Origin: JBBQXY01 sp051004815 | GTDB lineage: Bacteria > Chloroflexota > Ktedonobacteria > Ktedonobacterales > Ktedonobacteraceae | Length of the DNA: 22,238 nucleotides | Assembly (NCBI GenBank): GCA_051004815.1 | Contig: JBPCJY010000036.1 | Location: 1 to 22,238, forward strand | Direction of reading: 5' to 3' | Shown here: one piece after another, positions 1 to 7,871 of the stretch | How positions within the stretch are numbered: the first letter of the stretch is position 1 | How the letters are laid out: each line of letters opens with the position of its first letter | The notes under the pieces: model-generated | Seen by the model: the letters and a program-made list of their open reading frames with translations, nothing else | The model's database searches: none | What the model was told of the DNA's origin: nothing | Position numbers and translations under genes: made by a program

Positions 1-25
1 GTGCCCGTTGTGTTCGTTCAGCGTC

Positions 26-59
26 TATAGTAGGGGCGACCCTCGCGGTCGCCCTGGCC
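26..59. repeat. Short palindromic intergenic repeat, copy A
   Basis: An 8-bp perfect stem (GGGCGACC at 34-41, GGTCGCCC at 47-54) closes a 5-nt loop. It is preceded by TATAGTAG and followed by TGGCC. The same core recurs near 10621, 10689, 10766, 19562 and 20769. The stretch 45-70 matches 20785-20810 at 24 of 26 positions, so the repeat extends beyond the stem on that side. It resembles REP/MITE-like elements that are multiplied in the genome. No coding capacity is visible. Confidence 0.75.
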
Positions 60-63
60 ATAA

Positions 64-102
64 TTCACACACAAGAATCCGCAAGGAATTCTTGTGTGTG
101 AG
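64..102. repeat. Strong imperfect hairpin next to repeat copy A
   Basis: A 13-bp perfect stem (66-78 with 88-100, CACACACAAGAAT / ATTCTTGTGTGTG) extends by a T-A and a T-G pair. It is capped by CC-GCAA-GG, a GNRA-type tetraloop, with one bulged A. No U-run follows on either strand, so a rho-independent terminator is unlikely. It may be part of the neighbouring repeat or the 3' structure of a transcript entering from outside the window. Confidence 0.7.
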
Positions 103-438
103 ATTCCGCATTTGCCCGACGTAGTAAATATATGCCACCGTTAGTAAGAGGTCTGCACATACTGACGGCACCTGAATTCACCGCGTTGGTATTTCATGAA
201 TCGCTACCTGAAAGCGGGAATTTGTGGTAAACGAGACGTTTATCTCAAACAGCAGCGACGAACATTAACGTGTTATCGCACACATACGAAACGGTTCTGG
301 TGCTAGAAGAGGCAAGACCGTCACCATGACGAAAGGAGGTCTTACTCCAAGAGAGTACATAATTTTCACCATGTAAAGCGGTTTTCCATTCTTTTTATAG
401 CCAAAGTATTTTCATGACATCACAAGGAGAAGTCACGA
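103..438. other. Non-coding leader region upstream of the peptide transporter
   Basis: No convincing coding frame is seen here. A small dyad pairs AAGACC (314-319) with GGTCTT (338-343) and encloses a GTCA/TGAC pair. It overlaps an AAGGAGG-like stretch (334-339) that has no start codon at a useful distance. The real ribosome-binding site of the next gene is AAGGAGA at 424-430, 8 nt before its ATG. I could not identify a clear -35/-10 pair, although the transporter promoter presumably lies here. Confidence 0.4.
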
Positions 439-2175
439 ATGCTACCTAGTAAGAAGTTAACTATCAGGCTTCTGCCAACGCTCTTAGCAGTGGTGGCAAT
501 GCTGCTCGCAGCCTGTGGCGGCAGTGGGACAGTTCCTGGTGCAAGCCCAACGACGGCGGCGAAAGCACCGGCATCCCAACAAGTATATCACTGGGCTGTT
601 GCCAATCCAGATATCGCCACATTTGATCCGGCCCAAGCATCAGACGTGCTATCGAGCGATGCCATTAACATGGTCTTTACCGGCATGGTCGAGATCAATG
701 ATAAGCTCGCCGTCACCCCTGAACTTGCTTCATCCTACGATGTGAGCAGCGACGGTCTCACCTATACCTTCCACCTGAGAAGTGGCCTCATGTTCAGTGA
801 TGGCACATCGCTGACCTCGACGGACGTAGCGTATAGCATCGACCGCGCCCTGTCACCGACCATTTCCAACCTGTCAGGCATCTCTTTGACGTACCTCGGT
901 CTCATCAAAGACGCTGCTGGCCGCACGACGGGTAAGGTTGCATCGCTCATCAACGACAGCATCATGACCCCAGACGCGAACACGGTTGTGATCAAGGTCG
1001 TTAGACCTACCGCTTACTTCCTACAGGCCCTCACCTATCCGACGGCCTACGTCGTTGAAAAGAAACTGATCGACAAGTATGGTCTGAAGTTCACCGATCA
1101 CCTCGACGAGGGCGGCGGCGACGGCCCATTTAGGGTCAAGTCATACAACCATTCCACGGGTATCGTTTTTGTACGCAACGACAACTACTGGGGACCCAAA
1201 GCACAGCTTGCTGAAGTCGACCAGGTCTTCTACAAAACGTCCGATGCAAGCTACCAGGCCTATCTCGCCAATCAGGTCGATGTCACCGCAGTCCCATCGG
1301 CTGAATACCCAACGGCGAAAAGTCGTGCCGACTTCAGCCAGACTCCTAATTTGGCGATCTACTACTTCTCCATGAACTACCTTGCGAAGCCATTCGACAA
1401 CATCCATATCCGCCAGGCTTTCGAATTGGCCCTGAACAAGGACGCCATTACCACCGCGATCTACAAAGGAAGATATACTCCCACCTGCCATATCATACCG
1501 GCAGGCATGTACGGCTACAACCCGAACCTACAGTGTCCGGGTGGTGCTCCAACAGCGGGAGATGCGACCAAGGCAAAGGCTCTCTTACAACAAGGAATGC
1601 AGGAAGAGGGTTATAGCAGCATCGCGCAGATGCCGCCGATCAAGTTCACCTTGGAATCTGGCTCTCCTGACCTCGCCAACGAAGTGACCACAGCCATTGG
1701 TATGTGGCAGCGTAACCTGGGAGTCACCGTTGGTACTTCCATTGTAGACTTCAACACGTTGTTAACCGCGACGGCTAATAGTACTGGCAAATCTCCCGCC
1801 CAAGGTGGCTTGCAGATGTGGGCTTTAGGTTGGATTGCCGACTATCCCGATCCACAAGACTGGGTAACGTTGCAGTTCGGTCTCGGCCAGGCCAGCAACA
1901 ACTGGAACTATGGCAACAACAACTGCACTTGCGCGGCCGCTCAAAAGGCCAATCAGACGGCGATGACCGCTGCTGATGCCAATAGTGACCCCACTGCCCG
2001 TGCAGCTGCCTATAACAAGATAGAGCAAGAGCTGGTCAACGAAGTTGCCTGGCTTTCGATGTTCCAATCTCCTACGGCCCGGCTGCGCAAATCGTATGTG
2101 GTAGGCTTTACGCCGAACGCTCAAGGCTCCACTCCTCCTCAGGACTGGGGAAACATCTACATCACAGCGCATTGA
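439..2175 (+). CDS. ABC transporter substrate-binding lipoprotein, family 5 (peptide/nickel type)
   Basis: This is the extracytoplasmic binding component of a peptide-type ABC importer. The 578-residue protein starts with a basic n-region and a hydrophobic stretch ending in the lipobox LAAC (Cys26), so it should be lipidated and anchored to the outer face of the membrane. A low-complexity Ser/Thr/Ala linker follows. Residues 107-137 carry the family signature (GLTYTFHLRSG, then SDG and DVAYSIDRAL). Later segments such as ALNKDAI and the WIADYPDP region fit SBP_bac_5 proteins, which are usually 500-600 residues long. AAGGAGA lies 8 nt upstream of the ATG. The gene is first in a dpp/opp-like cluster but is separated from the permease genes by 368 nt holding a possible terminator and a new promoter. 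The ligand cannot be told from sequence; oligopeptides are the default for the family, but other solutes are known. Confidence 0.93.
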   Translation: MLPSKKLTIRLLPTLLAVVAMLLAACGGSGTVPGASPTTAAKAPASQQVYHWAVANPDIATFDPAQASDVLSSDAINMVFTGMVEINDKLAVTPELASSYDVSSDGLTYTFHLRSGLMFSDGTSLTSTDVAYSIDRALSPTISNLSGISLTYLGLIKDAAGRTTGKVASLINDSIMTPDANTVVIKVVRPTAYFLQALTYPTAYVVEKKLIDKYGLKFTDHLDEGGGDGPFRVKSYNHSTGIVFVRNDNYWGPKAQLAEVDQVFYKTSDASYQAYLANQVDVTAVPSAEYPTAKSRADFSQTPNLAIYYFSMNYLAKPFDNIHIRQAFELALNKDAITTAIYKGRYTPTCHIIPAGMYGYNPNLQCPGGAPTAGDATKAKALLQQGMQEEGYSSIAQMPPIKFTLESGSPDLANEVTTAIGMWQRNLGVTVGTSIVDFNTLLTATANSTGKSPAQGGLQMWALGWIADYPDPQDWVTLQFGLGQASNNWNYGNNNCTCAAAQKANQTAMTAADANSDPTARAAAYNKIEQELVNEVAWLSMFQSPTARLRKSYVVGFTPNAQGSTPPQDWGNIYITAH

Positions 2176-2242
2176 TACAGCGTGACGTGTTCCGCATAGG
2201 AAATGTATATATCCTGTGCATGGAACACAGAGCGTAGTAAGT

Positions 2243-2280
2243 AAGGGGGATGGTGATCGTAAGGTCGCTGTCTCCCTTTT
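2243..2280 (+). terminator. Possible weak intrinsic terminator after the binding-protein gene
   Basis: AAGGGGGA (2243-2250) can pair with TCTCCCTT (2271-2278) over 8 bp with one G-T pair. The final T residues run on to 2280. The loop is long (20 nt) and the T-run short, so termination would be partial at best. Partial termination would allow more binding protein than permease, as is common in such operons. Confidence 0.35.
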
Positions 2281-2324
2281 CATACACACGAGAAGAGCTA
2301 TTGCACCCATGGCTGATTGTTGGC

Positions 2325-2353
2325 TTGACAATAGCGATAATATCACTTAAAAT
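2325..2353 (+). promoter_or_regulatory. Sigma70-type promoter for the permease/ATPase genes
   Basis: TTGACA (2325-2330) is a perfect -35. It is followed by a 17-nt spacer and TAAAAT (2348-2353) as the -10. Transcription would begin near 2360, leaving a leader of about 185 nt before dppB. The match is close to optimal in both hexamers and spacing, and it lies in a real intergenic gap. Confidence 0.7.
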
Positions 2354-2543
2354 AAGTACAAATCAACCCATGTAATGTCTGTTGTTCGTCAATATTGAGG
2401 TTTATCCATGAACAGGTGCCGTATCATGGCTATTTCTCTCCACATGGCATGATGTATGAAAAATGTACTGCTAGTATGGAGATGGCCCTTGACGTCTTCT
2501 CTCATACCATTACAACCTCGCGCAAGGGAGTAAGGGGCACGAC

Positions 2544-3500
2544 ATGGTTCAGTTCTTTGTCAAAAGGTTCATCGGCCTCATATTTGTGATCTTCGGTGTA
2601 ACCTTCATTACGTTCATCATGGGGTACGCTGCCCCTGGTGATCCTATTGTTAATTTGTTAGGGCAGCACTATACCCAACAAGCGCATGACGCGTTGAAAC
2701 ATGCCTACGGGCTGGATCTTCCCTGGTACACACAGTATTTCAATTTTCTAGTAGGTATGCTACACCTAAACTTCGGAATGTCGTTTCAATATAGGGACCG
2801 GGCTGTTTGGGATATCCTGAAAGAGGGCGTCCCGATCTCCGCTGAGCTAGGGTTTTGGGCTTTGGTTTTACAGGTCTCCATTGGTATTCCCCTGGGTATT
2901 ATCTCGGCACTCAAAGCCAATACCTGGATTGACACCACCAACATGACCGTTATGTTAACGATGTATGCCATCCCCTCATTCATTCTCGCCGTAGTCGCCC
3001 AAGTCGTCCTTGTACAGCTCGATCTGCATATTGGTTTAGGCTGGCCGGTGGCAAACTGGGGCGTACCCTGGCACTATACCTGGAGCGACATACAATTCAA
3101 GATCGTCCCCATCCTGGTCTATGCTGCTGCAGGTACGGCTTATTTTGCCCGCCTCACGCGCACTACCATGCTGGAAGTGTTACGGCAAGACTATGTTCGC
3201 ACCGCACGAGCCAAAGGGTTACGCGAACGAGCCGTGATCTACCGCCACGCGTTCCGCAATGCCTTGATTCCACTGGTGACCATCATTGGCCTCTCGATTG
3301 GCTTCTTAGTCACCGGTGCGTTTTTTATTGAACTGATCTTCAATATTCCTGGTATTGCAAACATCACGCTCACCTCCATCAACTACCGCGACTATCCCGT
3401 TATCCAGGCCACGACGGTCTTGCTCGCGGTCGCAGTAGTGCTTGGAAATCTGTTGTCGGACATTCTTTATAGCATTGTTGATCCGCGCATCAAAGCCTAA
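2544..3500 (+). CDS. dppB: Peptide-type ABC transporter permease, DppB/OppB family
   Basis: This is one of the two membrane subunits of the importer (318 residues, typical for DppB). A first membrane helix lies at about residues 8-28, followed by an extracytoplasmic segment with the family motif GDPIVNLLG (32-40). Further hydrophobic spans lie at about 101-122, 133-157, 187-202, 240-266 and 288-311. The cytoplasmic loop with YVRTARAKGL (217-226) and the following HAFRNALIPLV is the EAA-type contact with the ATPases. AAGGGG lies 6 nt before the ATG. The dppC gene begins 17 nt after the stop, so the two are certainly co-transcribed. The assignment to the family is firm; the transported solute is unknown. 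Confidence 0.93.
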   Translation: MVQFFVKRFIGLIFVIFGVTFITFIMGYAAPGDPIVNLLGQHYTQQAHDALKHAYGLDLPWYTQYFNFLVGMLHLNFGMSFQYRDRAVWDILKEGVPISAELGFWALVLQVSIGIPLGIISALKANTWIDTTNMTVMLTMYAIPSFILAVVAQVVLVQLDLHIGLGWPVANWGVPWHYTWSDIQFKIVPILVYAAAGTAYFARLTRTTMLEVLRQDYVRTARAKGLRERAVIYRHAFRNALIPLVTIIGLSIGFLVTGAFFIELIFNIPGIANITLTSINYRDYPVIQATTVLLAVAVVLGNLLSDILYSIVDPRIKA

Positions 3501-3517
3501 TAGGAAGCAGGTAACAC

Positions 3518-4624
3518 ATGGACACAAAGGATCAGAACACTGAAATTTCCTCTCCTGGAGTCATGCTTCCCGATAGCACGATGCTTCCACCAGATCCGGA
3601 AATAGCGGATCTGACTAATGGAGCAACGGTTACCATGGTACCTCCTCCTGGAGAACAGGAAACCAAGAAATCTCCTACCCCTTTTCAAGACTCTGTGCGG
3701 CGTTTGAGACACGATGTGCGAGCGATGGTCAGTATCAGTATCATCGGCCTCTTCATTGTGATCGCCTTGATTGGTCCTCCCATCTACCAGCACATCGGTG
3801 GGACGTATCAAAGCATTTTCGATGGCGCAATCGGCCCGGGCGTGTACCATACCTACGATCACCAGGAATTGGATAGACTGAACGAATTACCCTCCGCGCA
3901 ATACTGGCTCGGCACAGACGACATCGGTCGCGATATCCTGGCTCGTCTGATGCAAGGGATGCTTATCTCCTTGTCAGTAGCCATCCTGGTTGAGATCATT
4001 GATATCGGGCTTGGCATCTTCGTTGGAGTGCTAGCGGGCTTCTTTGGAGGTTGGATAGACCAACTGCTGGCTCGTTTCACAGACATTATGTTTGCCTTCC
4101 CCGGTCTCCTCTTTGCCATTCTGCTGACGGGTATCTTCGGTGGCTGGGCTGATGATAACCTGAGCAAGATTCCTGTACTCGGCCCGAACGGTAATGCCCG
4201 TCTACTGCTGGTCTCCTTCGCGCTCGCCTTCACTACCTGGCCCTTGATGGCTCGTTATGTACGCGGTCAAACACTGCAACTCAAGGAGCAGCAATTCGTC
4301 GAGGCGGCCCGAACTTCGGGAACGACGAGTGCTGGCATTATTCTCCGCCACATCATCCCCAACCTGTTTAGCATTGTCGTAGTCGTTGCCACGCTCGACA
4401 TTTCGGCGACGATTATTGGTGAGGCTGGTATTAGCTTGCTTGGTCTCGGTGTAAAACCTCCTGGTTCCAGCATTGGTCTGATGATTGCTTCGGCTTCGCA
4501 ATACGTAGACACCCACCCGTGGGAAGTGCTGGTGCCATCGGTTATCCTGGCCCTTATTGTGCTGTCCTTCTCCTTCTTTGGTGATGGATTGCGCGATGCC
4601 TTTGACCCTCGATCAAAAGATTAG
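3518..4624 (+). CDS. dppC: Peptide-type ABC transporter permease, DppC/OppC family
   Basis: This is the second membrane subunit (368 residues, somewhat longer than the usual 280-310). The extra length is a Pro/Thr-rich cytoplasmic N-terminus of about 68 residues before the first membrane helix (71-90). The segment YWLGTDDIGRDIL (129-141) is the hallmark preceding the permease core. The EAA loop includes QQFVEAARTSG (258-268) and HIIPNLFSIV (278-287). The C-terminus FFGDGLRDAFDPR is characteristic of DppC. It is spaced 17 nt from dppB and 18 nt from the next ATPase gene and should pair with DppB to form the translocation path. The long N-terminal tail has no recognisable domain. Confidence 0.93.
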   Translation: MDTKDQNTEISSPGVMLPDSTMLPPDPEIADLTNGATVTMVPPPGEQETKKSPTPFQDSVRRLRHDVRAMVSISIIGLFIVIALIGPPIYQHIGGTYQSIFDGAIGPGVYHTYDHQELDRLNELPSAQYWLGTDDIGRDILARLMQGMLISLSVAILVEIIDIGLGIFVGVLAGFFGGWIDQLLARFTDIMFAFPGLLFAILLTGIFGGWADDNLSKIPVLGPNGNARLLLVSFALAFTTWPLMARYVRGQTLQLKEQQFVEAARTSGTTSAGIILRHIIPNLFSIVVVVATLDISATIIGEAGISLLGLGVKPPGSSIGLMIASASQYVDTHPWEVLVPSVILALIVLSFSFFGDGLRDAFDPRSKD

Positions 4625-4642
4625 TGAGCGGAGTAAAGTGAT

Positions 4643-5620
4643 ATGGCAGAGAATCTGCTGGAAGTACATAATCTCAAGACCTACTTTTTCACCCGAGGCG
4701 GTGTTGTCAAAGCTGTTGACGATGTCTCTTTCGTGATGAAACCAGGTCAAACCTTAGGGGTGGTGGGAGAGAGCGGCTGTGGCAAAAGTGTCACCGCGCT
4801 TTCTGTCATGCGTCTGATCGCAACCCCTCCCGGTAAGATCGTGGGCGGTGAAATCACCTTTAATGGTGAGGACATCCTGGATAAGAATTTGAGCGAATTG
4901 ACCGAGTTGCGTGGTAGCAAAATTTCCATGATCTTCCAGGACCCGATGACCTCCCTCAATCCGGTGTTTAACGTGGGATACCAGATCTCTGAGACGGTCA
5001 AACGTCATCGCAAAGATGTCAGTAATGATCAAGCATGGAAACGGGCCGTCGAAATGCTCGATCTGGTGCGCATTCCTGATGCTAAACGACGTGCCAAAAA
5101 CTTCCCGCACGAGTTTAGCGGTGGTATGCGCCAGCGCGTGATGATTGCCATCGCGCTGGCCTGTAATCCCCAATTGCTGATCGCGGATGAACCAACAACC
5201 GCCCTTGATGTCACCATTCAAGCGCAGGTGCTTGAATTGATGAATGGTCTCTCAAAAGAGTTTGGCACTGCCGTCATGCTAATTACCCATGATCTTGGCG
5301 TAGTGGCAGGTACCTGCCAATTTGTCAACGTCATGTATGCAGGACACATTATAGAATCGGCTCCGGTCAACCAGATTTTTGAGACGCCCGCCCATCCATA
5401 CACCGTGGGATTGCTGCAATCGATTCCTCGCCTTGATCAGAAACGCGGTTCCCAACTATTGCCCATTGCTGGACAGCCTCCTGATCTTTCCCAAACAATC
5501 GTCGGTTGCCCCTATGCTCCACGCTGTCCTAAAGTGCAGAGTCGCTGTCGGCAAGAACGGCCAGAGTTGAAGCCTGTAGGCCGTGGTGTTCAGACCGCGG
5601 CTTGCTTCTATCCAGATTAA
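4643..5620 (+). CDS. dppD: Peptide-type ABC transporter ATP-binding protein, DppD/OppD family
   Basis: This is a cytoplasmic ATPase subunit that powers import (325 residues, normal for DppD). Visible motifs are Walker A GESGCGKS (42-49), a Q-loop at MIFQDPMTSLNP (96-107), signature FSGGMRQR (158-165), Walker B LLIADEPTTALD (178-189) and the H-loop ITHDLG (214-219). The C-terminal oligopeptide-transporter domain holds Cys289, Cys295, Cys302 and Cys321. In structurally studied family members, this pattern binds a [4Fe-4S] cluster. GGAG precedes the ATG by 9 nt. The next ATPase gene begins 13 nt after the stop. DppD and DppF are expected to form a heterodimer. Confidence 0.94.
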   Translation: MAENLLEVHNLKTYFFTRGGVVKAVDDVSFVMKPGQTLGVVGESGCGKSVTALSVMRLIATPPGKIVGGEITFNGEDILDKNLSELTELRGSKISMIFQDPMTSLNPVFNVGYQISETVKRHRKDVSNDQAWKRAVEMLDLVRIPDAKRRAKNFPHEFSGGMRQRVMIAIALACNPQLLIADEPTTALDVTIQAQVLELMNGLSKEFGTAVMLITHDLGVVAGTCQFVNVMYAGHIIESAPVNQIFETPAHPYTVGLLQSIPRLDQKRGSQLLPIAGQPPDLSQTIVGCPYAPRCPKVQSRCRQERPELKPVGRGVQTAACFYPD

Positions 5621-5633
5621 GGGGAGAGGAATT

Positions 5634-6638
5634 ATGGCACAAGAAACAACGACATCTTCGACAGCGGGAACAACGCTCATTGATGTCAAAGGGTTAAAAG
5701 TTCACTTCCCCATTAAAGGGGGGCTGCTCAGTCGCACGGTGGCCAATGTGAAAGCGGTTGATGGTGTAGACCTGTTCGTGCGCAATGGTGAAACCCTGGG
5801 CCTTGTTGGTGAAAGCGGTTGTGGCAAATCGACCACTGGCCGTGCTATCTTGCAGTTGATTAAACCAACAGCCGGCACAGTAAATTTCAATGGCACCGAA
5901 CTCACAACGCTTCCGGCAAATGAAGTGCGCAAAATGCGTTCCCGTATGCAGATGATTTTCCAGGACCCTTTCGGCTCACTCGATCCGCGCTATACAGTTG
6001 GACAAGTTGTCTCTGAGCCACTGGAAAATTTCAAACGCGGCAATCAGCAGGAAATCAAGGATGAAGTGGCGAACTTGCTGGAAATTGTGGGACTCAATCC
6101 GTTCTACGTCAACCGCTTCCCGCACGAGTTTAGCGGTGGTCAACGCCAACGTGTTGGTATTGCACGAGCACTCGCTTTGCACCCTTCACTCGTAGTAGCT
6201 GACGAGCCAGTTTCCGCACTGGACGTTTCGATTCAAGCACAGGTACTCAATCTTCTGCAAGAGCTGCAAGGGAAGTTTGGCCTCACCTACTTATTTGTGG
6301 CCCACAACCTCTCGGTCGTGAAACATATTAGTGACAGGGTGGCCGTAATGTACCTGGGGCGTATCGTGGAGTTAGCAGTCAGTGAAGATTTGTATGAGAT
6401 GCCTCTACATCCATACACGCAGGCACTGCTTTCAGCTATTCCCGTACCAGACCCACAAATCGAACGGAAACGCAAGCGTATTATTCTCGAAGGCGACGTG
6501 CCTAGTCCGGTAAATCCGCCTCCGGGCTGTAACTTCCACCCGCGTTGTTGGAAAGCCCAGGCTATCTGCCGCGATGTTAATCCGCCTTTGGAAGCAAAGC
6601 AGCCGAATCATTTCGCTGCCTGTCATTTCCCCGGCTAG
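5634..6638 (+). CDS. dppF: Peptide-type ABC transporter ATP-binding protein, DppF/OppF family
   Basis: This is the second ATPase subunit (334 residues from the chosen start). I start at the ATG at 5634 because GGGGAGAGG lies just before it, 13 nt after the dppD stop. A longer frame from 5583 would overlap dppD and adds residues unlike the family. Motifs are Walker A GESGCGKS (59-66), Q-loop at IFQDPFGSLDP, signature FSGGQRQR (167-174), Walker B VVADEPVSALD (188-198) and H-loop VAHNLS (222-227). The C-terminal domain again has four cysteines (299, 305, 312, 330) spaced as in iron-sulfur-binding family members. The stop lies only 5 nt from the stop of a convergent regulator gene, with no terminator hairpin between them. 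Confidence 0.94.
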   Translation: MAQETTTSSTAGTTLIDVKGLKVHFPIKGGLLSRTVANVKAVDGVDLFVRNGETLGLVGESGCGKSTTGRAILQLIKPTAGTVNFNGTELTTLPANEVRKMRSRMQMIFQDPFGSLDPRYTVGQVVSEPLENFKRGNQQEIKDEVANLLEIVGLNPFYVNRFPHEFSGGQRQRVGIARALALHPSLVVADEPVSALDVSIQAQVLNLLQELQGKFGLTYLFVAHNLSVVKHISDRVAVMYLGRIVELAVSEDLYEMPLHPYTQALLSAIPVPDPQIERKRKRIILEGDVPSPVNPPPGCNFHPRCWKAQAICRDVNPPLEAKQPNHFAACHFPG

Positions 6639-6643
6639 GGACA

Positions 6644-7057
6644 TTACTTTTTATCGTGGAGTTCAATCCGCTTTATACGAGAAAGCAACCGGATACGCGC
6701 CATTAAGTGGCGCGTATCAAACGGTTTTACCACATAGTCGTCAGCACCGGCGTCAAACCCCGCTACTTTATCCTGGAAGGTGGTGAGGGAAGTGAGCAAC
6801 ATGATGGGGATGTAACGCAAAGAGAGTGTATTGCGCAGGATACGGCACAACTCTAAGCCGCTCTCTTGACCAAGTAATACCTCACAGATCAGCACGTCGG
6901 GGAGCTGCACCTCAAGATATTGCCTGGCTTCCGCTAGCGACGACGCGCACTGCACAAGAAATCCGTTTCCCAGTGCTTGCTGAATTCTCTCACGTCCAAC
7001 TGGATCGCTATCTACAAAGAGAATGTGTAATTTGCGCAACGACAGTAGCCTATGCAC
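6644..7057 (-). CDS. Single-domain response regulator with Glu at the phospho-acceptor site (pseudo-receiver)
   Basis: This is a 137-residue stand-alone receiver domain of the CheY type, with no output domain. The strand-1 motif is ILFVDSDP, so the usual DD pair reads Asp16-Ser17. The strand-3 segment PDVLICEVLLG puts Glu59 where the phosphorylated Asp should be. Thr89 and Lys110 (in VVKPFD) of the switch machinery are kept, as is the GADDY motif. Asp-to-Glu at this site often mimics the phosphorylated state, so the protein may signal constitutively or act by binding partners; that is inference. The start is a GTG at 7057 without a well-spaced ribosome-binding site, and a TTG at 7039 is an alternative. 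A TATACT sequence at 7066-7071 could be a -10 but has no clear -35. It lies 124 nt downstream of another receiver gene on the same strand. Confidence 0.88.
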   Translation of the reverse strand: MHRLLSLRKLHILFVDSDPVGRERIQQALGNGFLVQCASSLAEARQYLEVQLPDVLICEVLLGQESGLELCRILRNTLSLRYIPIMLLTSLTTFQDKVAGFDAGADDYVVKPFDTRHLMARIRLLSRIKRIELHDKK

Positions 7058-7181
7058 TCTTCTATAGTATACCCTGGCTATAGCACCTTCTACGCACTGT
7101 ACGAAGGTCTAGCCATCGTAACACAAGCCATTTAAAATCAGGGCATAGTGTAGAAGAAATGGCTACTGCTCTGCACTATCC

Positions 7182-7610
7182 TCAGTCGCGGTCCGCCTGG
7201 GTTTGAACTAAGAAATCCATGCGTCGCTGACGATCAGCCGGAGTTAATCGCAATACCCGGTCGATAGCCGCATTCAACGCACTCGGCTTAAACGGCTTTG
7301 TGAGGTACTCATCAACGCCGGATAATGAGCCTGTCAGTTGATCTTCTTCCCGCGTCATCGCGCTCAAAATAATCAACGGAGTATCAGACGTGCGAGGATC
7401 ACCACGTAGACAACGCACCAATTGGTAGCCGTCCATGCGTGGCATCTTGACATCTATAATCACGCAGTCTGGATGTTCAACATACACGCGCTCTAAACCT
7501 TGCACACCATCATAGGCAACGACCACTTGATATGTTCCTTGCAAGTTTACAGCGTATTTAATCAATTCTACTATAGTTGGGTTGTCGTCGATAACCAATA
7601 CTTTCTTCAT
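7182..7610 (-). CDS. Single-domain response regulator (CheY-like receiver)
   Basis: This 142-residue receiver protein has all the expected residues: Asp8-Asp9 in VLVIDDNP, phospho-acceptor Asp53 in CVIIDVKMPRMDG, Ser83 in IILSAMT, and Lys105 in YLTKPFKPS. A short polar tail (about residues 120-142) follows, and no DNA-binding or enzymatic output domain is present. It should be a phosphorylation-dependent partner-binding switch or phosphorelay intermediate. No histidine kinase gene lies in the window, so the cognate partner is unknown. The ATG at 7610 follows GGGA in the leader. A well-formed promoter (7690-7718) reads toward it. The second receiver gene downstream lacks the Asp, so the two may work as an active/inactive pair. 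Confidence 0.92.
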   Translation of the reverse strand: MKKVLVIDDNPTIVELIKYAVNLQGTYQVVVAYDGVQGLERVYVEHPDCVIIDVKMPRMDGYQLVRCLRGDPRTSDTPLIILSAMTREEDQLTGSLSGVDEYLTKPFKPSALNAAIDRVLRLTPADRQRRMDFLVQTQADRD

Positions 7611-7689
7611 TGTGTCCCATCATTTCATAGGCCGTTTCGCACAAGGTACTGGTTACTAGTTTTCCGCGATACGTTCTATCACCTTTTGC

Positions 7690-7718
7690 ATTGTAACACA
7701 GTTCTGTGCTGCTGCCAA
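7690..7718 (-). promoter_or_regulatory. Sigma70-type promoter for the receiver gene at 7182-7610
   Basis: On the minus strand TTGGCA (7718-7713) is followed by a 17-nt spacer and TACAAT (7695-7690). Transcription would start near 7683, giving a leader of roughly 70 nt. It is arranged back to back with the promoter of the thiF-like gene. Confidence 0.6.
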
Positions 7719-7797
7719 CTCAACATGAAGTTTTCTGAGAAACAGTCTGTCTCTATGAAAAGATAATCGGAACTTTTCTGTTTTTCTGAAGTGCCTC

Positions 7798-7825
7798 TTG
7801 CCATTGCGGGGCTTTGTGCTAGAAT
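7798..7825 (+). promoter_or_regulatory. Sigma70-type promoter for the thiF-like/metG operon
   Basis: TTGCCA (7798-7803), a 16-nt spacer and TAGAAT (7820-7825) make a good promoter reading into the E1-like gene. The expected start is near 7832, about 40 nt before the ATG. Confidence 0.55.
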
Positions 7826-7840
7826 ATAAGCATTGCGTTG

Positions 7841-7852
7841 GTACATATGTAC
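7841..7852. promoter_or_regulatory. 12-bp perfect palindrome in the thiF-like leader
   Basis: GTACATATGTAC is a perfect 12-bp palindrome lying about 10-21 nt downstream of the predicted transcription start and just upstream of the AAGGAAG ribosome-binding site. The position suits a repressor operator, but no regulator is identified and chance is possible. Confidence 0.35.
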
Positions 7853-7871
7853 ATAGAAAAGGAAGCATGGG

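Larger units (their letters stand above)
2176..2543 (+). other. Intergenic region between binding protein and permeases
   Basis: This 368-nt gap holds a weak stem-loop followed by T residues (2243-2280), a near-consensus promoter (2325-2353) and about 180 nt of apparent leader before dppB. A 64-codon frame from a TTG at 2395 overlaps the start of the permease gene and has no ribosome-binding site or recognisable content. I treat it as non-coding. Confidence 0.6.

Noticed and set aside
64..102. Rho-independent terminator
   Set aside because: The stem is strong, but neither side is followed by a run of T.
2395..2589. 64-codon frame upstream of dppB as a leader peptide
   Set aside because: It starts with TTG without a ribosome-binding site, overlaps dppB in another frame and shows no regulatory peptide pattern.
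5583..5633. Longer N-terminus for DppF, overlapping dppD
   Set aside because: GGGGAGAGG is placed for the ATG at 5634, and the added residues do not resemble the family.
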